Assembly (NCBI GenBank): GCA_900541675.1
Contig: UQKU01000003.1
Location: 47,827-111,826, forward strand
DNA: 64,000 bases
Source of the DNA: an uncultured Collinsella sp.
GTDB taxonomy: Bacteria; Actinomycetota; Coriobacteriia; Coriobacteriales; Coriobacteriaceae
Direction: 5' to 3'
Each line of letters begins with the position of its first letter. The stretch's first letter is position 1. Positions 35,932 through 43,630 of this stretch are shown here, in pieces. The translations under genes were made by a program, and so were the position numbers. The notes under the pieces are model-generated. The model was not told the origin of the DNA and searched no databases. It saw only the letters and a list, made by a program, of their open reading frames with translations.

Positions 35932-36426
35932 TTACTCCTTAACAGTTTTCTGTAGCAGGCAGACGGCCCAGGCGCCAATTCCCTCGCCTTGGCCTTCCCA
36001 GCCGAGCTTTTCGGTCGTAGTGGCGGCGACGCCCACGTTTTCGACGTCAACGCCCAGAGCATGGGCGAGGTTGGCGCGCATGGCATCGCGGTGCGGGGTG
36101 ATCTTGGGCTGCTGGCAGGCAATGGTACAGTCGGCATCGACAAACTCAAAGCCCAGCTCGCGCGCATAGTCCATTACGCGGGCAAGCAGCACCATCGAGT
36201 CGGCACCCTCGTAGGCGGGATCGGTGTCAGGGAATAGCTTGCCGATGTCTCCCCCGCGGCAGGCGCCCAGAATGGCGTCGGCCAAGGCGTGCGCGAGCAC
36301 ATCGGCATCCGAGTGGCCCAGCAGGCCGCGCTCGTAGGAAATGTCGACCCCGCCGATAATACATCGACGCCCCTCCACCAAACGGTGGACGTCGTAGCCG
36401 TGGCCAATGCGCAGGTTACTGAACAT
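35932..36426 (-). CDS. ispF: 2-C-methyl-D-erythritol 2,4-cyclodiphosphate synthase
   Basis: 164 residues; forms MEcPP from CDP-ME-2-phosphate in the MEP isoprenoid pathway. Zinc site GHGYDVHRL (8-16) and GLLGHSDADVLAHA are intact, as are the substrate residues in ATTTEKLG. The start overlaps the end of ispD by 11 bp. Together with ispD here and ispE at 57750 it supplies three consecutive steps of the pathway. Confidence 0.97.
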   Translation of the reverse strand: MFSNLRIGHGYDVHRLVEGRRCIIGGVDISYERGLLGHSDADVLAHALADAILGACRGGDIGKLFPDTDPAYEGADSMVLLARVMDYARELGFEFVDADCTIACQQPKITPHRDAMRANLAHALGVDVENVGVAATTTEKLGWEGQGEGIGAWAVCLLQKTVKE

Positions 36427-37144
36427 GGGGAAGGTCCTCTCCCTCGGCCATGCGACCGAGCAGAATCGCGGTTACGGGACGCAAGTCCTCGGGTACCGTC
36501 ACCTTAAGGTTGTCGCGTGGGCTCTGGACGCAGCGGACACGCCCACCCATGCGCTCGACCAGCGACGAATCGTCCGTGCCGATAAAGCCCTCGGCAATCG
36601 CTGCGGCATGGGCGCGCTTCATGGCGTCGACACTAAAGATCTGCGGCGTCTGCGCGGCCCAGTACAGCTCGCGTGGCGGTGTCTCGACGATATTATCGCC
36701 ATCGACGATTTTGAGCGTGTCGATCGCGGGCTGACCGCACACGACACCGTCGAGGGCGCGGTCGCTCACGAGCACGTCGATCGCATGATCGATGGCCTCG
36801 GTCGTAATGAGCGGACGGGCGCCGTCGTGGATGGCGGCGTATTCGAAACCCGCCGGAACCGCATGCACGCCGGCACGGGTGGAATCCTGACGGGTATTGC
36901 CGGCATCGGCAAAACTGATAGGCGTGTCATAGTCAAACGGGTCGATGGCCAGGCGGCGCATCTCGGCACGACGCTCGGCAGGGCAAACCACGACGATGTG
37001 GCCGACCTTATCGCTACGGTCAAATGCGCGGATGGACCAGCTCATAAGCGGACGACCCGCTACATTGACGAGCTGCTTGCCGCCGGGATTTCCAAAGCGC
37101 TGGCCGCTGCCGCCGGCAACGACCACGGCGCATACGGGCGCCAT
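36416..37144 (-). CDS. ispD: 2-C-methyl-D-erythritol 4-phosphate cytidylyltransferase
   Basis: 242 residues; makes CDP-ME from MEP and CTP. The nucleotide-binding loop VVVAGGSGQRFG (7-18) followed by K23, and later IHDGARPL, NLKVTVPEDL, match the family. It overlaps ispF at the 3' end and its ATG shares one base with the disA stop (TAATG), so the three genes are translationally linked. Confidence 0.97.
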   Translation of the reverse strand: MAPVCAVVVAGGSGQRFGNPGGKQLVNVAGRPLMSWSIRAFDRSDKVGHIVVVCPAERRAEMRRLAIDPFDYDTPISFADAGNTRQDSTRAGVHAVPAGFEYAAIHDGARPLITTEAIDHAIDVLVSDRALDGVVCGQPAIDTLKIVDGDNIVETPPRELYWAAQTPQIFSVDAMKRAHAAAIAEGFIGTDDSSLVERMGGRVRCVQSPRDNLKVTVPEDLRPVTAILLGRMAEGEDLPHVQ

Positions 37145-38211
37145 TATGCGTTCCCCTGTTTGGTGCCCTTCATGCGGTACAGCGAGTCCGCAAGAATGGC
37201 AGGGTTGTTGACGCCAAAGTCGCCCAGGCGCTCCGGGTCCTCGCTGATGTCATCCATGAGCTCCTGCAGCGAGCCGTACTCGTCGACAATCTTCTCGGCC
37301 ACGCCGTCGCGCACGACGGACACGCGCGAAAGCGTGCGCAGGCCCAACGGCGTCATGACGGAGTCCTCGTCCAGGTCGTCGTAGCCCAGAACCGCCGCCA
37401 CATGCTGCGGGTCGGACAAGTCCTTGGGCGTCATACGGGCAAGCTCAGCGCGAATCTTCTCGGCGTTTGCCTCGGAGGAGTCGCTCGCGTAGTCGCGAAT
37501 CATCAGGTCGTACTCGGTATCCATGCTGGAGCCGGCGAGCTGCTCGAGCTGCATCTGCACGAGCTTGCCCTGGTTGCCCAGCTTGACAATGCAATCCTTA
37601 AGCTCGGTCTTTGCCTGCTGCATGATCTCGAAGCTCGAGAAAATACCGGTAATGTCGGCGAGCGTAACGTAGTCATCGAGCTCGAGGGCCGTCAGGCGCA
37701 GCAGGGAGCGATCGAGCGACTGACGGGTGGTCTGGAGCGTGGCGACGAGTTGGTTGACCGAGCTCATGATGGTGGTAACGGGCTGGATCTCGTAGCTCTT
37801 GCCGTGAACGTACACGTTGACAACGGCACGACGGGCCGAGACCGAGATCACGATGGCATCCGTGAGCACCGACATGCGAGCGGCGGTGCGGTGACGCATA
37901 CCCGTCTCGCTCGTGGCAAGCGAGGGATCGGGATTGAGGTGGAAGTTGGCGCGCAGGATTTGGGTGAGGTCACCGTCGATGACGATGGCACCGTCCATCT
38001 TGGAGAGCTCGAACAGACGGTTCGAGGTGAACGAAATGTTGAGCGGGAAGCCGTCGTTACCGGCAGCGAGCACGTTTTCGGTGTCGCCGACGCAGATAAG
38101 GGCGCCCAGGTGACCGGCGATGATCATGTCGAGGGCGGTGCGGATCGGCTGACCAGGTGCCGTCAGGCGGATGGCCTGTTCCATACGCTTTTGCAGCTCG
38201 TTCTTATCCAA
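37144..38211 (-). CDS. disA: Diadenylate cyclase DisA (DNA integrity scanning)
   Basis: 355 residues; condenses two ATP to c-di-AMP and scans DNA for branched structures. The DAC domain carries DGAIVID and the GMRHRTAARMS motif; a helical spine follows, and the C-terminal HhH DNA-binding region ends the protein. The start is a TTG at 38211 with GGGAG seven bases upstream; an ATG nearby is out of frame. First gene of the operon leading into the isoprenoid and tRNA-synthetase genes. Confidence 0.95.
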   Translation of the reverse strand: MDKNELQKRMEQAIRLTAPGQPIRTALDMIIAGHLGALICVGDTENVLAAGNDGFPLNISFTSNRLFELSKMDGAIVIDGDLTQILRANFHLNPDPSLATSETGMRHRTAARMSVLTDAIVISVSARRAVVNVYVHGKSYEIQPVTTIMSSVNQLVATLQTTRQSLDRSLLRLTALELDDYVTLADITGIFSSFEIMQQAKTELKDCIVKLGNQGKLVQMQLEQLAGSSMDTEYDLMIRDYASDSSEANAEKIRAELARMTPKDLSDPQHVAAVLGYDDLDEDSVMTPLGLRTLSRVSVVRDGVAEKIVDEYGSLQELMDDISEDPERLGDFGVNNPAILADSLYRMKGTKQGNA

Positions 38212-38432
38212 GGCATCGCTCCCATCGTATACGCTCCATAAACGCTAAATAGTTTCTCACGGTTTGTCCCCGCAGCAGCCACGAAATCCGATGCTTACAG
38301 AATGAGCGAACACCGCTTAGGTAGCTCATTTGGGACGGGGCTCCTTTGACTGCTCATGTGGTAGCATCGGGTCTCATATAAATGAGGGAGTAGTCGCGTA
38401 ATCGGGCTCGCCCGCAGAGAGGGAGCCAGACT

Positions 38433-39011
38433 ATGGGACTCGCAGAGCTCGTGTTGCTCGCCGTTGGCCTTTCGATGGACGCCTTTGCCGTTTCCATCTG
38501 CAAGGGTCTCGGCATGAAAAAGATCAACCTTAAAGTCGCCGTGGTGCTCGGCCTGTTCTTTGGCGGCTTTCAGGCCGGCATGCCCGTGATCGGATGGGCG
38601 CTCGGCAGTCAATTCATGGGCATCATCGGGCCCATCGACCATTGGATCGCCTTTATCCTTTTGGCCTTCATCGGCGGCAAGATGCTGTGGGAGGCCTTTA
38701 CCGAGGACGAGGGCGAGAGCGACAACAAGAATGCCGAGAAGATTGACCTGGTAGAATACCTGGTTCTCGCCATTGCCACCTCGATTGACGCCCTGGCCGT
38801 AGGCATCTCGTTTGCGGCGCTCTCGGTTGACATCGTGCCCGCTGTATCGCTTATCGGCGTCACAACGTTTATCTTCTCCGTCGCCGGCGTGGCGATCGGC
38901 CATACCTTTGGCGCGCGCTACGAAAAGCCTGCCACCATCGTGGGCGGCGTCGTGCTCATCCTCATCGGCCTCAAGATTCTGCTTGAGCATCTGGGGATCC
39001 TCGCGATATAA
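38433..39011 (+). CDS. mntP: Manganese efflux pump MntP
   Basis: A 192-residue, six-span membrane protein made of two related halves. The Asp-rich repeats GLSMDAFAVSICKGL (12-26) and ATSIDALAVGISFAA match MntP. It exports Mn(II). GGAG lies nine bases before ATG. The 220-bp region between disA and mntP, which are divergent, has a GGGAGTAG patch but no full yybP-ykoY riboswitch could be recognised. Confidence 0.95.
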   Translation: MGLAELVLLAVGLSMDAFAVSICKGLGMKKINLKVAVVLGLFFGGFQAGMPVIGWALGSQFMGIIGPIDHWIAFILLAFIGGKMLWEAFTEDEGESDNKNAEKIDLVEYLVLAIATSIDALAVGISFAALSVDIVPAVSLIGVTTFIFSVAGVAIGHTFGARYEKPATIVGGVVLILIGLKILLEHLGILAI

Positions 39012-39053
39012 AAAAACGCCTCTCATAAGCTCAACGTCAACGTGGAAGTCTCA

Positions 39054-39123
39054 TGCAGAGTTTTGCATAAGGCCTTTTCGTGCAGACTTTTGCATGTCAT
39101 ACTGATATGCAAAAGTCTGCACG
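39054..39123. promoter_or_regulatory. hipBA operator: three TGCAGASTTTTGCAT half-sites
   Basis: A perfect 17-bp inverted repeat (39079-39095 and 39107-39123, 11-nt spacer) plus a third direct copy at 39054-39068 differing in one base. Directly before the hipB ribosome site. Such multiple palindromes fit cooperative binding by HipB or HipBA. Confidence 0.85.
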
Positions 39124-39136
39124 TTAGGAGATTGCC

Positions 39137-39607
39137 GTGGATACCCTTCCCATCACCACGCCGCGCCAAGCTGGCATCTACGTGCGCCAGGCACGCGAGT
39201 CACAGGGAATCACCCGTGCGGCCCTCGCTAAAAAAGCCGGTGTTTCGGAGCGCCTGCTCGCATCGCTCGAGCTAGGAGATGCCACCGGCATTCGACTCGA
39301 CAAGCTATTGGCAATCTTCAATGCTCTCGGACTGGCGCTCGCCGCTCAAGGGGATATAGGCGAAGCAAAAAACGAGAGACCAGTCGACGCCCCGCATGCC
39401 AATCCGCTGCCTCGCAGCATCCCCAGGCGCCATCACACTCAACGTCCTCATCATCGCAACCGTCGTAGTACCGCCATTCCGGCTCTTGCAGATGCCCCCT
39501 TTACATCCGCACTCTACGACGAGGTCTTCGCCGATTTCGCCATGTCCAATCTCGGAGTCTCGATTGCCGCAAACGCATCTAACCAAACCAAGCCCGAAGG
39601 GAAATAG
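39137..39607 (+). CDS. hipB: HipB-like antitoxin (XRE-family HTH)
   Basis: A 156-residue protein. Residues about 14-63 are an XRE HTH (VRQARESQGITRAALAKKAGVSERLLASLE). The middle is an Arg/His-rich basic linker (RSIPRRHHTQRPHHRNRR), and the C-terminal tail has LYDEVFADFAMSNLG, which may contact the kinase. It is longer than E. coli HipB (88 residues). GTG start at 39137, six bases after TAGGAG. The hipA gene follows after three bases, and clear operators lie upstream. Confidence 0.88.
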   Translation: MDTLPITTPRQAGIYVRQARESQGITRAALAKKAGVSERLLASLELGDATGIRLDKLLAIFNALGLALAAQGDIGEAKNERPVDAPHANPLPRSIPRRHHTQRPHHRNRRSTAIPALADAPFTSALYDEVFADFAMSNLGVSIAANASNQTKPEGK

Positions 39608-39610
39608 CCA

Positions 39611-40915
39611 ATGGCCAGAACATCACTTCGGACCATTATTTGCGGCGTACCTGCGGGAACGCTCACGCAAGATGAGAACGGTCTTATCAGCTTTACCTAC
39701 GATCATGACTATGACGGGCCAGCCCTATCGACCAACATACCCGTATCGAATCGCACATACGGACAACAGGTCATGAATCCGTACCTGTTTGGCCTTCTAC
39801 CCGACAGCGAGGATCAGCGAAAAGCGATTGCTGCCGAATTCGACGTTAGACCCAACAATGCCGTTGCGCTACTCAGCCATATCGGACTTGACTGTCCGGG
39901 TGGAGTGCAGTTTTGTGCCGAAGAAGACGTCAACGCCGTCCTGCATCGCACCAGCGAATACCGCCCTATAGGCGATCACGAGATTGCGCTGCGTCTCAAG
40001 TCAATCAGAGATGACCGCAATGCATCCTGGATGGGCCTAGATGAAAGTTGGTCACTCGGAGGCAATCAGGGCAAGTTCGCTCTCGCGCTCATAGACGGTC
40101 GCTGGTGCGAATGTGTGGGCTCCTCGCCCACGACGCATATTTTCAAAAATGGCGTTATCGGATTTAAACTCGAGGCTCTCAATGAGTTTGTCTGCATGAA
40201 AAGCGCCCAGCGCGCCGGTATCGCAACGGCAAACGTCGAATATCGTATGTTTGAGGACGAACCTGCCCTCATTGTTGAGCGCTATGACCGCATGAAAGTC
40301 GAAGACGGAACGATCAGGCGTCTACATCAAGAAGACCTCTGTCAGGCACTTGGGGTGATGCCCGCCCAAAAGTACACGGCAGACGGCGGCCCGACCACCC
40401 GCGACATTCAAGAGCTCCTCGTAAATACGAGCCACCATCAACTTAACCTGTATCTGTTTACGCAAATACTGTTCTTCAACGCCATTATCGGCGCACCGGA
40501 TGCGCATGCGAAAAACTATTCCCTGCTCCTTGGAAACGACGGCGCAGCCATGATGGCTCGAATGTACGATGTCGCATCGGGCTTGGCGTACGAGCGCATG
40601 CGCCGCCGGGCGCGCCTTGCCATGAGCATTGGCGGCGAAAATCGTGTGGGGCGCATCGGTCCAGGCGCTATCCGCCGATACCACGGTATGGGCGACCCCG
40701 CGCTGGAGACGGCGCTCACCGATGCCGGGCTAACCGAGAAGTTTTGCTTTGCGACCATGCTGGACCTCGCCTACGAGGTACCCATTTGCATGGAAGAGGT
40801 CGTGGACGAATACGCCGACCTGCCCGGCATGGCGGACCTGCGCGAGCATATGCTCGGCCCCGTCCGCGAAAACTGTCAGCGAACCCTCGACCTCATCAGG
40901 GCGGATATGGGCTAG
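39611..40915 (+). CDS. hipA: HipA-type toxin kinase
   Basis: A 434-residue Ser/Thr kinase of the HipA family. In E. coli, HipA phosphorylates glutamyl-tRNA synthetase and induces persistence. Features: N-terminal subdomain with NPYLFGLLPDS and PGGVQF; the Gly-rich SLGGNQGKFAL (149-158) in the place of the usual GxQxK loop; catalytic GAPDAHAKNYSLL (D297, N302) and the DVASG metal motif. All look intact. GAAGGGAA precedes ATG. Forms a complete TA module with hipB. Confidence 0.93.
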   Translation: MARTSLRTIICGVPAGTLTQDENGLISFTYDHDYDGPALSTNIPVSNRTYGQQVMNPYLFGLLPDSEDQRKAIAAEFDVRPNNAVALLSHIGLDCPGGVQFCAEEDVNAVLHRTSEYRPIGDHEIALRLKSIRDDRNASWMGLDESWSLGGNQGKFALALIDGRWCECVGSSPTTHIFKNGVIGFKLEALNEFVCMKSAQRAGIATANVEYRMFEDEPALIVERYDRMKVEDGTIRRLHQEDLCQALGVMPAQKYTADGGPTTRDIQELLVNTSHHQLNLYLFTQILFFNAIIGAPDAHAKNYSLLLGNDGAAMMARMYDVASGLAYERMRRRARLAMSIGGENRVGRIGPGAIRRYHGMGDPALETALTDAGLTEKFCFATMLDLAYEVPICMEEVVDEYADLPGMADLREHMLGPVRENCQRTLDLIRADMG

Positions 40916-40944
40916 ACGCCAATCAGCTTCCCATTTCTAAAAGA

Positions 40945-40987
40945 AGAGAGGGGGCACCTGTCGCAAAAGACCGGGTGTCCCCTCTCG
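40945..40987 (+). terminator. Hairpin after hipA
   Basis: 13-bp GAGAGGGG..CACC/GGTG..CCCCTCTC stem with one G-U pair. The U-tract on the plus strand is poor (GTAATGTCATTT). It lies between convergent genes hipA and pepD. The arm GGCACCTGTC recalls the GGGACAGGCACC loop of other terminators here. Confidence 0.65.
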
Positions 40988-41041
40988 TAATGTCATTTGC
41001 AATCCATCAGCAAAAGTTTTGGATCGCCGTTAATGCGACCT

Positions 41042-42499
41042 TTACGCAGCGAGACGCTTGAGAACGTCGATGAGCAACTCGTAGAAGCGCTCGGCAGAAG
41101 CGAGCTCCATGCTCTCGTCCGGGGTGTGGACATCGGAGAGCGTCGGGCCCACGGCGATGGCGTCCAGGCCGTGCAGGGCCTCGGCGAACAGGCCGCACTC
41201 AAGGCCGGCGTGGATGGACTCGATGCGCAGCTCGGAGCCAAAGAGCTCGCGATAGCTCTCGACAAAGACGTCACGGACCGGCGAATGCTCGGCATAGCTC
41301 CAGCCGGGATACTCGAACTCAAACTTGGCGTCGAAGCCCAGGACATCGGCCAGCGTCTGCAGACGGTCCTTGAACTCGTTCTGCAGCGAGGTGATCGAAG
41401 AGCGCGGGGACAGCATGATCTTGACCTCGTCGTCAGAAGTGGCAACCACACCGATGTTGGAGGAAACCTCGACGGAGCCGTCGGTGGCGACGTTGCGGCG
41501 GATCACACCGTTGGGGGCAAGACGCAGGGCGCGGATGAGGGCAAGCGCGGACTTCTGGTCCATGGCCTCGACCTCGGCGTTGTCGGCAATCTCAACGGTG
41601 CAGGTAAAGCCGGGGTCGAAGACCTCGAGCTCGGCAGTAACGTCGGCGATGATGCCCTTTGCGATCTGGGCCGCGGCCTCGGCGGCAGCGTGGTCGGCGT
41701 AGACCAGAACAGCCTTGCACTCACGGTTGATGGCGTTGTCCTTAGTGCCGCCGTTAAAGCTGACGATGGCGGGCTCGCCAGCGACCATCAGGCGGTCGAT
41801 GATGCGGGCCATGATGAGGTTGCCGTTGCCGCGCTCCAGGTTGATATCGCTGCCGGAGTGACCGCCCAGCAGGCCGGAGATGTCGAGTGTGAGGGTGCTA
41901 CCGGTCTTGTGCTCGCGCACGATGGGGCAGGTGTAGGTAACGACGACGCCGCCGGCGCAGCTGACGGTGGCAACGCCCTCTTCCTCGGAGTCAAGGTTGA
42001 TCATAGTACGGGCGCTAATCTGGGACTTGTCGAGCGTCTCGGCACCGACCAGGCCAGTCTCCTCGTCGGTGGTGAATACGCACTCGAGGGCCGGATGGGC
42101 AATCGAATCGTCGTTGAGCACGGTAAGCATAAGCGCGACGGCGATACCGTTGTCGGCGCCCAGAGTGGTGCCGTTAGCGGTGAGGACGCCGTCCTTGACG
42201 ACCAGGTCGATACCGTCGGTCGTAAAGTCGTGCTCGACGGAACCCAGCTTGTCGCACACCATGTCGATGTGACCCTGCAGCATCACGGTCGGGGCATTCT
42301 CGGCGCCGGCAGATGCGGGCTTGCGAATGATGACGTTGTAGACCTCGTCCTGATACACATCGAGACCGCGCTCCTTGGCAAACGCGACCAGGAAATCGCT
42401 GATGCCCTTCTCGTTGCCAGAACCACGGGGGATCGCGCTGACATCCTCAAAGAAATGGAACAGCTGGGCGGGCTCGTAGCCGGTAATCTTGTAGTCCAT
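41042..42499 (-). CDS. pepD: Xaa-His dipeptidase (aminoacyl-histidine dipeptidase, M20 family)
   Basis: A 485-residue cytosolic metallopeptidase that cleaves carnosine-like and other dipeptides. Metal-site motifs are GHIDMVCDK (H-x-D), GTTLGADNGIAVA (bridging D), TDEETGLVGA (E-E) and the C-terminal HAGLECGLF region. AGGAGG lies six bases before the ATG at 42499; a longer open frame to 42604 is not supported. Standing alone between the hipBA and PIN modules. Confidence 0.95.
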   Translation of the reverse strand: MDYKITGYEPAQLFHFFEDVSAIPRGSGNEKGISDFLVAFAKERGLDVYQDEVYNVIIRKPASAGAENAPTVMLQGHIDMVCDKLGSVEHDFTTDGIDLVVKDGVLTANGTTLGADNGIAVALMLTVLNDDSIAHPALECVFTTDEETGLVGAETLDKSQISARTMINLDSEEEGVATVSCAGGVVVTYTCPIVREHKTGSTLTLDISGLLGGHSGSDINLERGNGNLIMARIIDRLMVAGEPAIVSFNGGTKDNAINRECKAVLVYADHAAAEAAAQIAKGIIADVTAELEVFDPGFTCTVEIADNAEVEAMDQKSALALIRALRLAPNGVIRRNVATDGSVEVSSNIGVVATSDDEVKIMLSPRSSITSLQNEFKDRLQTLADVLGFDAKFEFEYPGWSYAEHSPVRDVFVESYRELFGSELRIESIHAGLECGLFAEALHGLDAIAVGPTLSDVHTPDESMELASAERFYELLIDVLKRLAA

Positions 42500-42647
42500 G
42501 GTGCCTCCTTGGCGCAACTGGTTAGACAGTAAGACATGCGCCTTGTATATTCCCAGACTTTGCGTGCATAAACCAGTCGAAAACGCCGAGCGCCCCCGCA
42601 TCATCGGCTAACGGCGGGGAAACACCACTTTATCAAGATAAAGCATG

Positions 42648-43169
42648 TTAGACGGGCCGCGCCGAAGGGACGCTGGACCCTTCAACCAACCTCAACGCCT
42701 GATCAACGTTTATGCATACACCATTGGTATGCTTAATGAGATTTTTGTCCTCCGTCACGACGTAATCGACGTCGATGCGATTGGCAACGCCCAGCATCAG
42801 GTCATCCTCAAAGTCATTGTGATGATACTTGAACACAAAGGAGTCGAAGACCTCGTCTGCACCGACCGGCGCGATGAGGGCGAGCTCGCGCATCTGCCGA
42901 ACGCATGCCCAGGCCGTTTCGTCCGCCGCCGCAATGGCGTTATCGCTCAGCGAACCATTCTTCCTTCGGCACTCCCTCTTAATCGCCGCCGAGACAAGAT
43001 ACGAGACATCTTTGACCGAAAGAGACGAGGCAAACAGGGCAATCTGCTCCGAGACATCGGCAATCTCGAATAGACGGACAACATCCGCTGTCCGGTCCGA
43101 CCTTCCAGAAAAGTAATCCATCCATACGTTGGTGTCGATGAGCAACTTGAGAATGCCGTCTGCACTCAT
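42648..43169 (-). CDS. PIN-domain toxin (VapC-like RNase)
   Basis: A 173-residue PIN-fold protein. Acidic active-site residues are seen in LLIDTNVWMDYFSGR (first Asp), the central DE (AADETAW), DDLMLGVANRIDVDYVVTEDKNL. VapC-type PIN toxins cleave tRNA or rRNA. The ATG at 43169 overlaps the antitoxin stop (ATGA), so the two are translated together. An ATG further upstream would extend into the antitoxin gene and lacks a site. Confidence 0.88.
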   Translation of the reverse strand: MSADGILKLLIDTNVWMDYFSGRSDRTADVVRLFEIADVSEQIALFASSLSVKDVSYLVSAAIKRECRRKNGSLSDNAIAAADETAWACVRQMRELALIAPVGADEVFDSFVFKYHHNDFEDDLMLGVANRIDVDYVVTEDKNLIKHTNGVCINVDQALRLVEGSSVPSARPV

Positions 43170-43525
43170 AGCTCCACCCACTCGGGATAGCGCTCCGCCA
43201 TTGCTTCCTCATAGAGGTCATCGTAGTCACCCAAGAGGTCGGGAACAGGGATGCCATATTTGAGGCACGCATCGCGCACGATGTGGCTGCCTTGCGTAAC
43301 CCTTGATTCCACCGACGCAGTCGCTGGCACGTTAGAGCTCGGTACCGCAATCCCCGATCTCGAGGGCATGCATCCGTTGACGACCAGATATTCCCAAAGT
43401 GTCCGCACCGCTTGAGACGGCGTCATGCCGATATGCGCCAGCACGGCGTCCCCAGCCTCTTTGAGTTGGCGATCCATGCGTACATTCATCTGGACCGGCC
43501 GTGAGTCGAGTACCGATATAGGCAT
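43166..43525 (-). CDS. RelB/DinJ-type antitoxin
   Basis: A 119-residue protein. The N-terminal ribbon-helix-helix stretch (VQMNVRMDRQLKEAGDAVLAHIGMTPSQAVRTLWEYLV) is the RelB/DinJ dimerisation and DNA-binding domain. The C-terminal part ends YDDLYEEAMAERYPEWVEL and probably wraps the toxin. RelB antitoxins usually pair with RelE/YafQ; pairing with a PIN toxin is less common. AGAAGGAG precedes ATG, and a palindrome lies just upstream. Confidence 0.85.
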   Translation of the reverse strand: MPISVLDSRPVQMNVRMDRQLKEAGDAVLAHIGMTPSQAVRTLWEYLVVNGCMPSRSGIAVPSSNVPATASVESRVTQGSHIVRDACLKYGIPVPDLLGDYDDLYEEAMAERYPEWVEL

Positions 43526-43537
43526 GCTAGCTCCTTC

Positions 43538-43568
43538 TGCTATACATATTTGTATTTCGAGTATAGCA
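43538..43568. promoter_or_regulatory. Putative operator of the RelB/PIN module
   Basis: TGCTATAC (43538-43545) and GTATAGCA (43561-43568) are inverted around an AT-rich ACATATTTGTAT centre, directly before the antitoxin ribosome site. Probably the autoregulatory site of the RHH antitoxin. Confidence 0.65.
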
Positions 43569-43580
43569 CCATTTACTCAT

Positions 43581-43611
43581 AAAAAGGGGCGCCCCGACAG
43601 GAGTGCCCCTT
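43581..43611 (-). terminator. Terminator of clpC
   Basis: GGGGC/GCCCC stem followed on the minus strand by CTTTTTAT, about 20 bp after the clpC stop. Confidence 0.7.
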
Positions 43612-43630
43612 CGCAAAGCTATGTTAATCC

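Noticed and set aside
38360..38432. Possible yybP-ykoY manganese riboswitch before mntP (GGGAGTAG patch)
   Set aside because: Only the GGGAGTAG-like stretch is present; I could not pair the rest of the known fold in the short leader.
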